DNA from: Brumimicrobium sp964346075
GTDB lineage: Bacteria > Bacteroidota > Bacteroidia > Flavobacteriales_D > Crocinitomicaceae
Assembly (NCBI GenBank): GCA_964346075.1
Contig: CAYFTH010000061.1
Coordinates: 1-17,479 of the forward strand
DNA: 17,479 nt
Direction of reading: 5' to 3'
The notes beneath the pieces were generated by a model that saw nothing but the letters and a program-made list of their open reading frames with translations, was not told the origin of the DNA and did no database searches. Each line of letters begins with the position of its first letter. Position 1 is the stretch's first letter. The position numbers and the translations under genes are program-made. Below are positions 7,100-15,739 of the stretch, one piece after another.

Positions 7100-9760
7100 T
7101 TACTGTTTCATTACTTTTCTTCGAATTATATCATTATTTGTGCCGATCTCGATCGTATAAGCCCCTTTTGAGAAATTTCCAAGATCGATCATAGTTTTCT
7201 CTTTTTCTGGTGTTTCATCAATCATTTTTCTTCCTGTTGCGTCAAAGATCTGAATAGATCTTATAACAGAAGAATGACTGATTGAAATAATTCCATTTGT
7301 TGGATTCGGAAAGATCATGAGGCTTTCTTTATTCAAGTCTTCCAGTCCAACGTTTGCAACCATTTCACATGCAGAAGTATCTGTACAGCCGTTTTGTGTT
7401 ACAATCACTGCATAACTTCCATTATTAACGGCTGTGTATGTCGCGTCCGTTTCTCCTGCAATAGGGCTGTAGTTCTCATCACAGCTCACCCACTGGAATG
7501 TTCCTTGAGAGGCATTTGCCGTAAGCATTGGAGAGTTGTTTGTTACACTGACATCAGGATTATTGATGGTTAGGTCTAATGAAACGATGGAGTCACAACC
7601 TACAGTATTCGTTAAGGTATACGTTGCAGTATTGTTTGAAGATGTATAGGTGTTACCATCAATCCAGGTGTATTCGTTACATGCATAGATATCGTCAACA
7701 CCAGTGGAAGACTGATTTATGGTAAGATCTAAAGTTACTACAGAATCACATCCCGTTACATTCGTCAAAACATGGGTTGCTGTGCTGTTGTTTGAAGTAT
7801 ATGTATTACCATCAATCCAGGTATACGAGTCACATGCCGCTTGAATATCCGAACCAGTATTAGCGGTTCCCACTACGAGCGCTATTGTGTCTGGATCTCC
7901 TGGACAGCAATCTCCTGCTGTGAGTACAAATTTATTCTCACCGGGTTGTAAGTTTTGTACATTGGTAGTTATGTTTGTAGGATCATTTACTGTTGCCGTG
8001 CCTAGCGAAATCCAGGTTACGTTTGTACCAGATGTCGTTCCCACCAAAGTTCCGGTCGTCACATCACAAAGCTGTTGATCAACGCCTGCGTTAACAGTCT
8101 GTTCAGGTGTTATAAATGTAAATCCTTCGTAGGTACTACCATCATTCGATACGGTAAATCTTCCATTGGAATTGTAAGTCGAAGAAGCTGGGGAAGTTGT
8201 AGCTGTTCCCGGGGTTGCCGCGTTTGAGTTCACATCAAAATCCCAGTCTGGTGTGCCCGAAGTACTGTATTCGACAGGGCTTCCTACACACGTCACACTG
8301 TCTTTAATAATCTCAGGCTGCGCAGCAAGGTTAAAGGTATTATTGCTGGTTGTCAGCGGATCACCAGAATTCAGGTAAATGTTGATGGCTTCACCAGGCT
8401 GTCCATTACCGCCATCACCGCCATCGCCACCTTTTCCACCGTTTCCGCCGTTGCCACCGCATCCAACTTCGTTACCCGTATATGTCGCTCCAGCACCTCC
8501 CAGGTCGCCATTTCCACCCTGACCGCCTGTACCTCCTTGACCGCCAGCACCTGGATTGCCAGCAGAGGCAAGGGATTGGAGTACAGTTCCATTTGCGCCA
8601 TTATTTATAAGGTAAAGTCCATAACTCGAACCACCACCAGTTCCTCCGGTTCCTCCAGTTCCAGCTTGACCGCCGCCGCCACCGCCGCCACCGCCGGATC
8701 CTTTGCCATCAATACAAAAGCCACCTCCTTGACCGGCACCACCGCCGCCGCCACCGCCGCCGGCTCCTCCTGTGCCGTTTGCTCCTGTTCCTGCAATTGT
8801 TCCCGGAACCCAAAAACCACTTACATGCGAACCTGAAGGACCATTTGAGCCGAGAGAACCATTGTTGCCGTCATCGCCATTTGCTCCATCATTACCGGAT
8901 TTACTTGAATTACATGTTACCCCACTTGCACAGCCATCTTCCAGTCCTCCAGTGCCTCCAGCACCGAGTGAACCTCCGCCGTTACCACCTTCGCCGCCAT
9001 CTCTGTCTTCGCCACCGCCGGAGGCACCACCTCCGCCGCCGCCACCGAAGATACCAGAGGGAGCTCCTCCGTTTAAACCGTTATTGGCAGCAGTAGATCC
9101 ACCAGCACCGCCGCTTCCTGCATTTGAAGCGCCACCACCATCTCCACCGATACCACCGCCTCCACCAGCGGATTGGTTGTCATTATCTCCGTTTTGACCA
9201 CTGAAGCCGTTTACTCCAGCTACACCATTGTTTCCATCAGTCCCATCTATACCATCGCCAGCATTCCCAGGTAAAAGTTGACAACGCGCAATCGTGTAAT
9301 CTGAACAGTTATTCAGGTGCACGGCGTATGTTGAAGTTCCGTTTAAAACAGCATCATCTATTGTGATCGTTAAATCTTGTAATCTAAAATTTGAAATATT
9401 ATTTCCATAAAATGCCACCAGACGAGGTGCATTTGCAGGTCCTTCCGGGTTTAATGTTGTCCGGTTGATGGTCGTTGCACCCGCTAAACTTGTCTTACTC
9501 CATCCATTTGTTGGGTCAAAACCTCCTTCAAGGGTTAAATCGTTTAACAGGTTCAATGAGTTATCAATCGTATAGTTACCTATAGCAATGCGCAGCACAT
9601 CGTTTGGATTGGCTGAATTCAATCCGTTTTCCAATGATGTAGGATTAACCTTCGTACCCGTTCCGTTTCCGGTTGGAGTGACGTAGATCAATCCGCAAGT
9701 TTGACTGGAAAGACTAAAACTGATCATTAAGATTAAGGCTATGCTCGATAAAAGTTTCAT
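7100..9760 (-). CDS. Glycine-rich (PGRS-like) beta-helix surface protein with T9SS sorting domain
   Basis: The 886-residue product has four parts. First comes a signal peptide (MKLLSSIALILMISFSLSS). Residues about 25-165 (IYVTPTGNGTG, LEGGFDPTNGW, AVHLNNCSDYTIARC) resemble the start of a right-handed parallel beta-helix of the pectin-lyase type. Residues about 164-458 are a low-complexity block dominated by Gly, Asn, Asp, Ala and Ser, with runs of up to nine glycines, similar in style to mycobacterial PE_PGRS and other GGX-repeat proteins. Then come Ig-like segments, two 41-residue Cys-containing repeats (WIDGNTYTS...GCDS) and a type A sorting domain (IFPNPTNG, then GRKMID and a terminal KVMKQ). 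The protein should be exported by T9SS and attached to or released from the cell surface. Its role is unknown; adhesion or matrix formation is a guess. It has its own terminator and about 300 bases of upstream spacer. Confidence 0.85.
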   Translation of the reverse strand: MKLLSSIALILMISFSLSSQTCGLIYVTPTGNGTGTKVNPTSLENGLNSANPNDVLRIAIGNYTIDNSLNLLNDLTLEGGFDPTNGWSKTSLAGATTINRTTLNPEGPANAPRLVAFYGNNISNFRLQDLTITIDDAVLNGTSTYAVHLNNCSDYTIARCQLLPGNAGDGIDGTDGNNGVAGVNGFSGQNGDNDNQSAGGGGGIGGDGGGASNAGSGGAGGSTAANNGLNGGAPSGIFGGGGGGGASGGGEDRDGGEGGNGGGSLGAGGTGGLEDGCASGVTCNSSKSGNDGANGDDGNNGSLGSNGPSGSHVSGFWVPGTIAGTGANGTGGAGGGGGGGGAGQGGGFCIDGKGSGGGGGGGGGQAGTGGTGGTGGGSSYGLYLINNGANGTVLQSLASAGNPGAGGQGGTGGQGGNGDLGGAGATYTGNEVGCGGNGGNGGKGGDGGDGGNGQPGEAINIYLNSGDPLTTSNNTFNLAAQPEIIKDSVTCVGSPVEYSTSGTPDWDFDVNSNAATPGTATTSPASSTYNSNGRFTVSNDGSTYEGFTFITPEQTVNAGVDQQLCDVTTGTLVGTTSGTNVTWISLGTATVNDPTNITTNVQNLQPGENKFVLTAGDCCPGDPDTIALVVGTANTGSDIQAACDSYTWIDGNTYTSNNSTATHVLTNVTGCDSVVTLDLTINQSSTGVDDIYACNEYTWIDGNTYTSSNNTATYTLTNTVGCDSIVSLDLTINNPDVSVTNNSPMLTANASQGTFQWVSCDENYSPIAGETDATYTAVNNGSYAVIVTQNGCTDTSACEMVANVGLEDLNKESLMIFPNPTNGIISISHSSVIRSIQIFDATGRKMIDETPEKEKTMIDLGNFSKGAYTIEIGTNNDIIRRKVMKQ
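7562..7837 (-). repeat. Two tandem 41-residue Cys repeats in the glycine-rich protein
   Basis: Segments 7562-7684 and 7715-7837 (123 bases each, 30 bases apart) encode two copies of a module beginning AC-x-x-YTWIDGNTYTS and ending GCDS-hydrophobic-LDLTIN. Two cysteines are conserved in each copy, at the start and in the GCD motif. Such modules are frequent in Bacteroidota T9SS cargo, just ahead of the sorting domain, and probably form small beta-sandwich stalk units. Confidence 0.75.
8386..9270 (-). repeat. Glycine-rich low-complexity coding block
   Basis: About 885 bases of imperfect GGN-codon repetition encode the Gly/Asn/Asp/Ser-rich block of the T9SS protein. It is visibly richer in G+C than its surroundings (GCC/ACC runs on the plus strand) and contains several short direct repeats. 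The plus strand appears as a long proline/alanine-rich open frame, which is only a shadow. Such tracts are prone to slippage and to assembly error, so the exact copy number should be treated with caution. Confidence 0.8.
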
Positions 9761-10002
9761 AAGTTTTAAGCTTTAAAGATTAGTGCTTTATAAATTTATT
9801 AAAATCAATTGAGTAATTTGAAAATTTAGTTTAATTCTTCATGAAAGATGAAAGAATTGTTACTAGTCCAGTTTTTAGGCTTTGCAGCTCCTGGCTCATT
9901 TTTTCGAGGTCCATACCATAACCCAAACTCAAGAAATCCTTGACAGACCTTCATTCGATATTTTAGGATATACGAAGCAGTTTACAGGTTAGAAGCGAAA
10001 AC

Positions 10003-10037
10003 AAAAACGGCCACCTCACAGGGAGATAGCCGTTTTT
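10003..10037 (-). terminator. Terminator behind the SprB-repeat T9SS gene
   Basis: AAAAACGGC (10003-10011) pairs with GCCGTTTTT (10029-10037), with a smaller inner CCT/AGG pairing. Read on the minus strand, the stem ends in GCCGTTTTTG then TTTT. It lies 19 bases beyond the stop of the gene at 10057. T-runs on both sides mean it could work in both directions. The remaining spacer 9761-10002 is A+T-rich leader for the glycine-rich gene; I see no gene in it and no convincing TAnnTTTG promoter. Confidence 0.75.
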
Positions 10038-10056
10038 TTCAATGGTAAAAAACAGA

Positions 10057-12907
10057 TTACTGAATCATCAACTTTTTGACTTGAAAACCAGCATTTGTTG
10101 TTAGTTGGATGGTATACACTCCTTGCGCTAATTGGGATAATTGAAGTGTTGTTTTTCCATTAGAAATAACAGTAGTGTAAACTGTTTTTCCATTGGTATT
10201 CACAATATTTACAGACCCATTTTTTGAGGACTTTATGGTAAAGTCACCATTTGATGGGTTTGGATAAACGTTGAATTGTGCCAGTGCATTTTCATCAATG
10301 CCGACAAAAGAATCTACGATAACTTCAAGTGTAAATGTACAGCCATTATCATCTGTAATCGTCACGTTGTAAGTTCCTCCTTCCAGATTTGCAGGGTCTT
10401 CGTCAGTTGATGTAAACCCATTCGGTCCTGTCCAATCATATGTGAAAGGAGCTGTTCCACCTGTTGCAGATAGATCAATCGAACCATCGTTACCATTCAA
10501 TTCTGCCGTTGTTGTGGATGTCGCTGCTAGTGCATCTGGCTCCGTAACAGTTGCTGTTGCTGTTGTAGTACAACCATTGGCATCTGTAACCGTTACATTG
10601 TAAGTATCTGCTCCCACGCCTGAAAGATCTTCAGTTGTAGAATTAGCAGTATCATCCCATAGGTAACTATAGGCAGTTGTACCTCCTGTTGCTGATAAGT
10701 CAACTGATCCGTCGGTACCTCCGTTACAAAGAACATCTGTTGCCTGTGTTGTTGCAACGAGTGGATCAGGTTCTGTAACAGTTGCTGTTGCTGTTGTAGT
10801 ACAACCATTGGCGTCTGTAACCGTTACATTGTAAGTATCTGCTCCCACGCCTGAAAGGTCCTCAGTTGTAGAATTAGCAGCATCATCCCATTGGTAACTA
10901 TAGGCAGTCGTGCCTCCTGTTGCTGATAGGTCAACTGATCCGTCGGTATCTCCGTTACAAGTTACAGCTAATGCCGAAGTGCTAGCGGTCAATTCAGATG
11001 GTTCTGTTATTGTTCCTGACGTACTTGCCGTACAACCATTGTTGTCAGTAACTACAATACTGTAAGTTCCTGCACCAACGCCTATCAGGTTTTGAGTTGT
11101 TGAGTTCGAAGCATCATCCCATTGATATGTAGAAGTTGTTGCTGTGCCGTTCAAAGTCACATCAATATTCAATTCACCATCAGTATCTCCAAAACAATCT
11201 AGTGCAGTTACAGATGAAGCATTTAAAGCTACTGCTGGATTTTCGTTTACGATAACTTCAACCGTGTCGAGCAAAGATCTACATCCATTGGGATTCTCAG
11301 ACCCAACATAATATTCATAAGTTCCAGGTCCTGCTGTAGGTGAATAGGGTGACCCCGTACCAATCTGCGTTGCTCCATTGACGTCAGAGAACCATTGAAT
11401 CGTTCCAGTATTCGATGCTGTAGCTTCAATAGAGATCTGATCTCCATCACAAACTTCATCTCCTGTTGTTGAAGTGATATCTGATAAAGCGGGTGTAGAA
11501 ACTGGTGTTAAGAAGTTCAATGAAGCAGAAGATTTACGATCTCTTGCACCACAGAAAACATCTGGTTTACCATCATCATTAAAATCTCCTACTACCGAAA
11601 CATTATCTGCTGGTCCTAGTTTGAAATCACAAGCCGTCGCAAGTGTAGTTTCGCAACCGTTACTTAAGAAAATCTTTCCATTCCCTCCAAAATTACGCGT
11701 CACAACATCAGTGAATCCATCGCCATTCATATCGGCATAACTCACTTGAGCAACATCGTTAGCGCCAGGAACAACAATATTTGTAGTTGTTAAAAAAGTA
11801 CCAGTTCCATCATTGTAATTTACTCGAACGCCCCAAGCATTGTAATTATCGTTGGTCATTAAATCTAAAAAACCATCTTGATTCCAGTCAATATAACGAA
11901 CGCCGCCATTATAAGCGCCGAGCTGTTGATCCTGAATAAATGTAGTATTGTTATCATTTTTAAATGTTACAGAATTCCAAGATGAACCACCAAAAGTTAG
12001 GTCTACATCACCATCGTTATCAATATCTCCTATTGCGATACCGTTTATCGGGGCATAAGAACTATTTAAACCTTCAAAATATGTAAAAGCAGGATTTCCT
12101 GCACTTCCACTATTGATCCAAATCTCATTGAGATCAGTTGCATTCATACCACCATTCCCCGTTATAATATCAGCAAGGTTGTCCCCATTGATATCTGCAA
12201 TACGCGCGAAAGAAATACTACCTGTTCCTACTAAGCTTACTGCGGGCTGATCTGTAAAGTTTCCCGCACCATCATTAACATAAACCTTATAATCTGTTCC
12301 TCCATAATTCACAAAGTCTATGTCTCCATCATTATCAATATCGCCAACGGCAAATGAACCACTGATCGTATTTGAAATAGCAGTAGCTACTTCAAAATGA
12401 CCAAACCCATCACTATAATAAATGTCTCGAGCTCCTCCTGTCGTACTAACTAGAATATCATCGAAACCATCTCCATTGAAGTCCGCTGGTTCAGCAGCAC
12501 CCATTCTATCTGCCATAGCTGAAGAACCAATTGCAGCTTGAATACTCATGTAATTTGTTCTGTTACTTGCCACAAAGTTAGATGTTGTGCCATTCAAAGC
12601 GAAATTTTGCAATGTTCCGTGATAACCATTACCCGAATTATCAAATAATAAGGTATTCGATCCATTGGCTCCACTATCTATTCCGTCATTAAAGTGATAC
12701 ATGGCTAGCAACCCTTGCTCACTAGCTACAACTTCACAGTTCATATTATCTGTAATCTCNNNNNNNNNNNNNNNNNNNNNNNNNNNNNNNNNNNNNNNNN
12801 NNNNNNNNNNNNNNNNNNNNNNNNNNNNNNNNNNNNNNNNNNNNNNNNNNNNNNNNNNNATAGAACAAGGCGCCAAAAGCACACAAAGTAGTTATTAGTC
12901 TTTTCAT
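10057..12907 (-). CDS. Multidomain T9SS surface protein (LamG-like, FG-GAP/VCBS, SprB repeats), with an internal gap
   Basis: A signal-peptide start MKRLITTLCAFGALFY is encoded at 12860-12907, directly before the N gap. The remaining domains follow beyond it. I infer one gene interrupted by a gap of unknown length, so the frame across the N run means nothing. After the gap come the end of a LamG/concanavalin-like domain (YHFNDGIDSG, DNSGNGYHGTL; about 12570-12759), then seven FG-GAP/VCBS-type calcium-binding loops such as DFNGDGFDD, DIDNDGDID and DFNDDGKPD (about 11540-12510). An Ig-like segment (about 11250-11510), four SprB-type repeats (DGSVDLSATGG, TYNVTVTDANGCT; about 10315-11240) and a type A sorting domain (VYPNPSNG, ending KKLMIQ) complete it. 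It should be a long surface adhesin-like or stalk protein exported by T9SS. The last SprB repeat lacks the usual Cys (TAELNGNDGSI). Total length is unknown. Confidence 0.85.
10544..10960 (-). repeat. Near-identical direct repeat of SprB modules
   Basis: Segments 10544-10729 and 10775-10960 (186 bases each, period 231 bases or 77 codons) differ by my count at about nine positions. Most of these are silent; the rest include Q/L and A/T changes. The flanking SprB repeats of the same gene are clearly more diverged, so this pair arose by a recent duplication or was kept alike by gene conversion. Such repeats can expand or contract by recombination and may be miscounted in short-read assemblies. 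Confidence 0.85.
12760..12859. other. Assembly gap (100 N) inside the T9SS cargo gene
   Basis: Exactly 100 N replaces sequence of unknown length between the signal peptide and the LamG-like segment of the SprB-repeat gene. A complete LamG domain is far longer than the part visible after the gap, so several hundred bases are probably missing. An apparent start just right of the gap (MLLAPC) is out of frame with the signal peptide and is an artefact. Confidence 0.95.
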
Positions 12908-13042
12908 AAGAAATTTAATTGTTTAAACGTTTCAGTACAAAACAACAAAATGAGGGGGACGGGCTCTTATTTTTAGAGCTGCATGGTGATAAAATGCAAT
13001 TTTTTGTTGACGAAATGCAAAGTCGTTTAATGGATTCGTTGA

Positions 13043-13729
13043 TTATTTTGAAAATAATCGCTTTTGCAAGTCCTTCTTAAAATTTCGGGAAATGGGTAGA
13101 ACTTCACCAGTGGTGAGGTAAACAGAGGCATTGGCTTCTTTTATATAGGACGGGTTTACATAACATTTTCGATGGATCTGGATGAGGTTTATTTCCAGTT
13201 CTTCCAAGACTTTTGTCATGCTTTTACGCACTACGTAACGTTTCTTGGTCGTGTGAATTTCCGTGTAATTACCTTCAACTTGAAGATATACGATTGAATT
13301 TTCAGGTAGGCGCACATCGTGAGTACCATCTCGGAAAATGTAGCGTTTTTCACTAGCTATTTTTTCGAGTGCGAGTTGCAGATTTACAAAGAGGTCCTGT
13401 CGTGAAACAGGTTTGACTATATAACCTAACGGCTTGGATTTTACCGCTTTTGATATAGTGCTTTCATCGCCATGAGCAGTGAGAAAGATGAATGGAATTT
13501 TCAGTTTTTCCAGCACTCGGGAGAGATCAATGCCACTATCATTTTTGCCCAGACGGATATCGATGAAAGCGATGTCAGGATGTTCATTGTCGATCATTTC
13601 CAGAGCTTCAGCAGAGCTGCCAACGACTTCTACATTTATTGTTTCAAATAAGTCCAGCATCATGCTCTTGGTGTTTTCCGCAATGACCAATTCATCCTCA
13701 ACAATTAAAATAGTTTTATACGTGCTCAT
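13043..13729 (-). CDS. LytTR-type response regulator
   Basis: This is a 228-residue DNA-binding response regulator. The receiver domain (about residues 6-120) has the acidic pair Glu11-Asp12, the phospho-acceptor Asp57 in AFIDIRLG, the switch Thr84 in FLTAHG and Lys106 in YIVKPVS, so all active-site residues are present. Residues about 130-226 form a LytTR domain (YLQVEGNYTEIHT, KSMTKVLEEL, QIHRKCYVNPSYI, LPISRNFKKDL), which binds DNA through beta-strands. Its ATG lies within the last codons of the upstream sensor kinase gene (14-base overlap), so the two are translationally coupled partners. In Bacteroidota such LytTR regulators control varied targets; no target site can be assigned here. 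The nearby T9SS cargo gene downstream is a candidate only by position. Confidence 0.93.
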   Translation of the reverse strand: MSTYKTILIVEDELVIAENTKSMMLDLFETINVEVVGSSAEALEMIDNEHPDIAFIDIRLGKNDSGIDLSRVLEKLKIPFIFLTAHGDESTISKAVKSKPLGYIVKPVSRQDLFVNLQLALEKIASEKRYIFRDGTHDVRLPENSIVYLQVEGNYTEIHTTKKRYVVRKSMTKVLEELEINLIQIHRKCYVNPSYIKEANASVYLTTGEVLPISRNFKKDLQKRLFSK

Positions 13730-15596
13730 CTTTTTTTAACTCAATATTTAATATAAACTGTTCACCTTCTTTTCGCCATTCAAATCGGGATTTTAATTGC
13801 TTTGCCAGTAATTTGATCAAATATACACCCAGACTTTTAGTGTTGGTATTCACTTTGTTGACATCAAAGCCAGGACCGTGATCAATTACCCGACAATAAA
13901 TATTATTCGAATCTGATTTCAGTTCAATATGTAGTTTTTTATTTTTACTCACATGTGCGTATTTACAGCTGTTTGTGATTGCCTCGTTAATGATCAAACA
14001 AAGTGTTACGGCCTGAGCTATTTCGATCTCCAGATCGACAAGATCAGTGACCAAAATATCATCGGGATTTTTTCCCAAAGCTGCGACGACATTCTTACTC
14101 AATTCTTCGAGGGCCTTTTTTAAATTCACTTTTGCATCATTGCGTTTATCGTACAAATTTTTATGAATAGTAGCGATCGAATCTATACGTAAAATACTAT
14201 CCCTTAATTCTTTTTTGACCTTTTCATTTTCAGAACGATCAACCTGCATGTTGAGCAAACCAGATAACACTGCCAAGTTGTTTTTCACACGGTGACTGAT
14301 TTCTTGAACAAGGGCTTCATTTGATTCAAGGGCGTGTGTGAGCTGCAGATTCTTTGATTCTTTTTCTTCGTTTTCTTGTTTCAACTTTATTTTTAAGCGG
14401 CGTTGTTTATGTGCATAGATAAAGATGATCATTAGACTGAGGCCAATTAATGAAACGGTGATCCACAAAAAGAAACGTTCTCGATTGATTGCTTTCTTTT
14501 CTAGCTGTTCATTTCTTAGGGAAATTTCCTGTTCACGAATAGTTTGTTCGTTTTGTTTTTGAGAAAACAACACTTCAACCATTTTGGTATTTACTTCATA
14601 ATCCTGGTCTTTTTTTGAAATAACTGCTTTCAAACGCTTTTGTTCATAATATTCCATTGAGTCCGGACGATTAAACTGTCCTTGTAAATTCCTAAGGTCC
14701 TCCAGTAAATTGACCTTAAGTTGGTACCACCTTTTCCCTTCAATCAGTTCAAGCGCTTTATGGGTGACCGTCAAGCTTTTCTCTAATGCTCCAATTGTCC
14801 CATAAACAATAGAAATGTGATGCATGGCATTGACTGCGTAGCGTAGCATTCCTACAGAGCGCCACAAAGAGTCCGCACGTTGAAAGTGAGGGAGTGATTT
14901 TTTGAGTTTTCTTTGGACGCGATAGACATATCCAATTTCATTTTCCGCAGTAGCAATAAGGTCTGCATGGTTTATTGACTCAGCTAAAGCTAAAGACTGC
15001 CTGGAGTAATAAAGAGCGGAATCAAGTTGTCCCGTTTCAGAAAAAACTGCTGCGATACGATTGAGACACCGCGCCTGATGAAATGTATGTTGTGCTGTAT
15101 GATGCGAGACATCTTTTAATGTTTGCATTGATTTGTCATATTCTTGAATTTTTCGGTACATCTCTCCCAAAGAAATTTTTGCCTCGAGGTATTGCTCTTT
15201 ATTCTGTGACGAATCAGTAGTGGCGTTGGCATCCAATAAAAAAGAAAGTGCCTTTCCATTTCTGTCCACCGCTGATAGCGAAGATGATAAATCTAGAAAT
15301 AGTTCCGCGAGCAACGTCGGTTGGTTCATCGTTTTGATCCAACGTGCTGCTTTTTTCAGCTCATAATAGGCCTTTGGGTAGTTTGATTGCCAATAGTATG
15401 CCTTTCCTCTAGACCAGTAGTGCAGTACTTTACCGCGTATTGTAGCGGTGTCTATTTTTCTGGAAAAGTAGTGCAAGCTGTCGGGATTCGTGTATTGCAC
15501 GCGCTCTTCCAACATTTGTAGCTCTTCAAAACCATTGTGCGGAAAACTCAACAGTGTTACATTCAAAAAAGACAATATGAATAACAATCTGCGCAT
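13716..15596 (-). CDS. TPR sensor histidine kinase (HisKA_2 type)
   Basis: The 626-residue protein begins with a signal sequence (MRRLLFILSFLNVTLLSFP), followed by about 320 residues of helical repeats that read as tetratricopeptide repeats (for example LDSALYYSRQSLALAESI) and should lie in the periplasm. One membrane helix (FLWITVSLIGLSLMIIFIYA, about 374-394) leads to a basic, charged coiled coil. The kinase core has the HisKA_2 phospho-acceptor motif EISHRVKNNL with His435, the N-box NEAITNSCKYA, the G1 box DHGPGFDV and a G2-like SLGVYLIKLL. It should autophosphorylate and pass phosphate to the LytTR regulator, whose gene overlaps its 3' end. The TPR sensor suggests sensing by protein contact rather than small-ligand binding. 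It is divergent from the carboxyltransferase gene. Confidence 0.93.
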   Translation of the reverse strand: MRRLLFILSFLNVTLLSFPHNGFEELQMLEERVQYTNPDSLHYFSRKIDTATIRGKVLHYWSRGKAYYWQSNYPKAYYELKKAARWIKTMNQPTLLAELFLDLSSSLSAVDRNGKALSFLLDANATTDSSQNKEQYLEAKISLGEMYRKIQEYDKSMQTLKDVSHHTAQHTFHQARCLNRIAAVFSETGQLDSALYYSRQSLALAESINHADLIATAENEIGYVYRVQRKLKKSLPHFQRADSLWRSVGMLRYAVNAMHHISIVYGTIGALEKSLTVTHKALELIEGKRWYQLKVNLLEDLRNLQGQFNRPDSMEYYEQKRLKAVISKKDQDYEVNTKMVEVLFSQKQNEQTIREQEISLRNEQLEKKAINRERFFLWITVSLIGLSLMIIFIYAHKQRRLKIKLKQENEEKESKNLQLTHALESNEALVQEISHRVKNNLAVLSGLLNMQVDRSENEKVKKELRDSILRIDSIATIHKNLYDKRNDAKVNLKKALEELSKNVVAALGKNPDDILVTDLVDLEIEIAQAVTLCLIINEAITNSCKYAHVSKNKKLHIELKSDSNNIYCRVIDHGPGFDVNKVNTNTKSLGVYLIKLLAKQLKSRFEWRKEGEQFILNIELKKDEHV

Positions 15597-15739
15597 GAAT
15601 ACAGGAATGATCTCGGGCGAAGTTACAAAAAGAAATTACATAAAATTTTAGCCTGTTTTCACATACCCCATTCCTGTCCCTTGCAATTCCACAATTATTG
15701 CGATATTTATAACCAATTTTTGTATAAATTCAGACTGAT
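15597..15739. promoter_or_regulatory. Divergent intergenic region with promoters for both neighbours
   Basis: The 143 bases separate two divergent starts, so promoters in both directions must lie here or overlap the genes. The strand toward the carboxyltransferase gene has AATTTTTG ending 18 bases before the ATG, one base off TAnnTTTG, but no TTG at proper spacing. The other strand is equally A+T-rich without a clean match. I can place no exact promoter or operator. Confidence 0.35.

Noticed and set aside
8772..9197. Long proline-rich open frame on the plus strand
   Set aside because: It is the antisense shadow of the glycine-rich coding block (GGN codons read as CCN), lacks a start context, and no proline-rich protein family is recognisable.
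10057..12882. Gene start MLLAPC at 12882 reading through the N run
   Set aside because: The frame is only continuous because the placeholder has 100 N. The signal peptide lies in a different frame starting at 12907.
12963..12979. Hairpin GCTCT...AGAGC between the T9SS gene and the response regulator
   Set aside because: Only five pairs with a seven-base loop and no T-run after it in either direction, so not convincing as a terminator.
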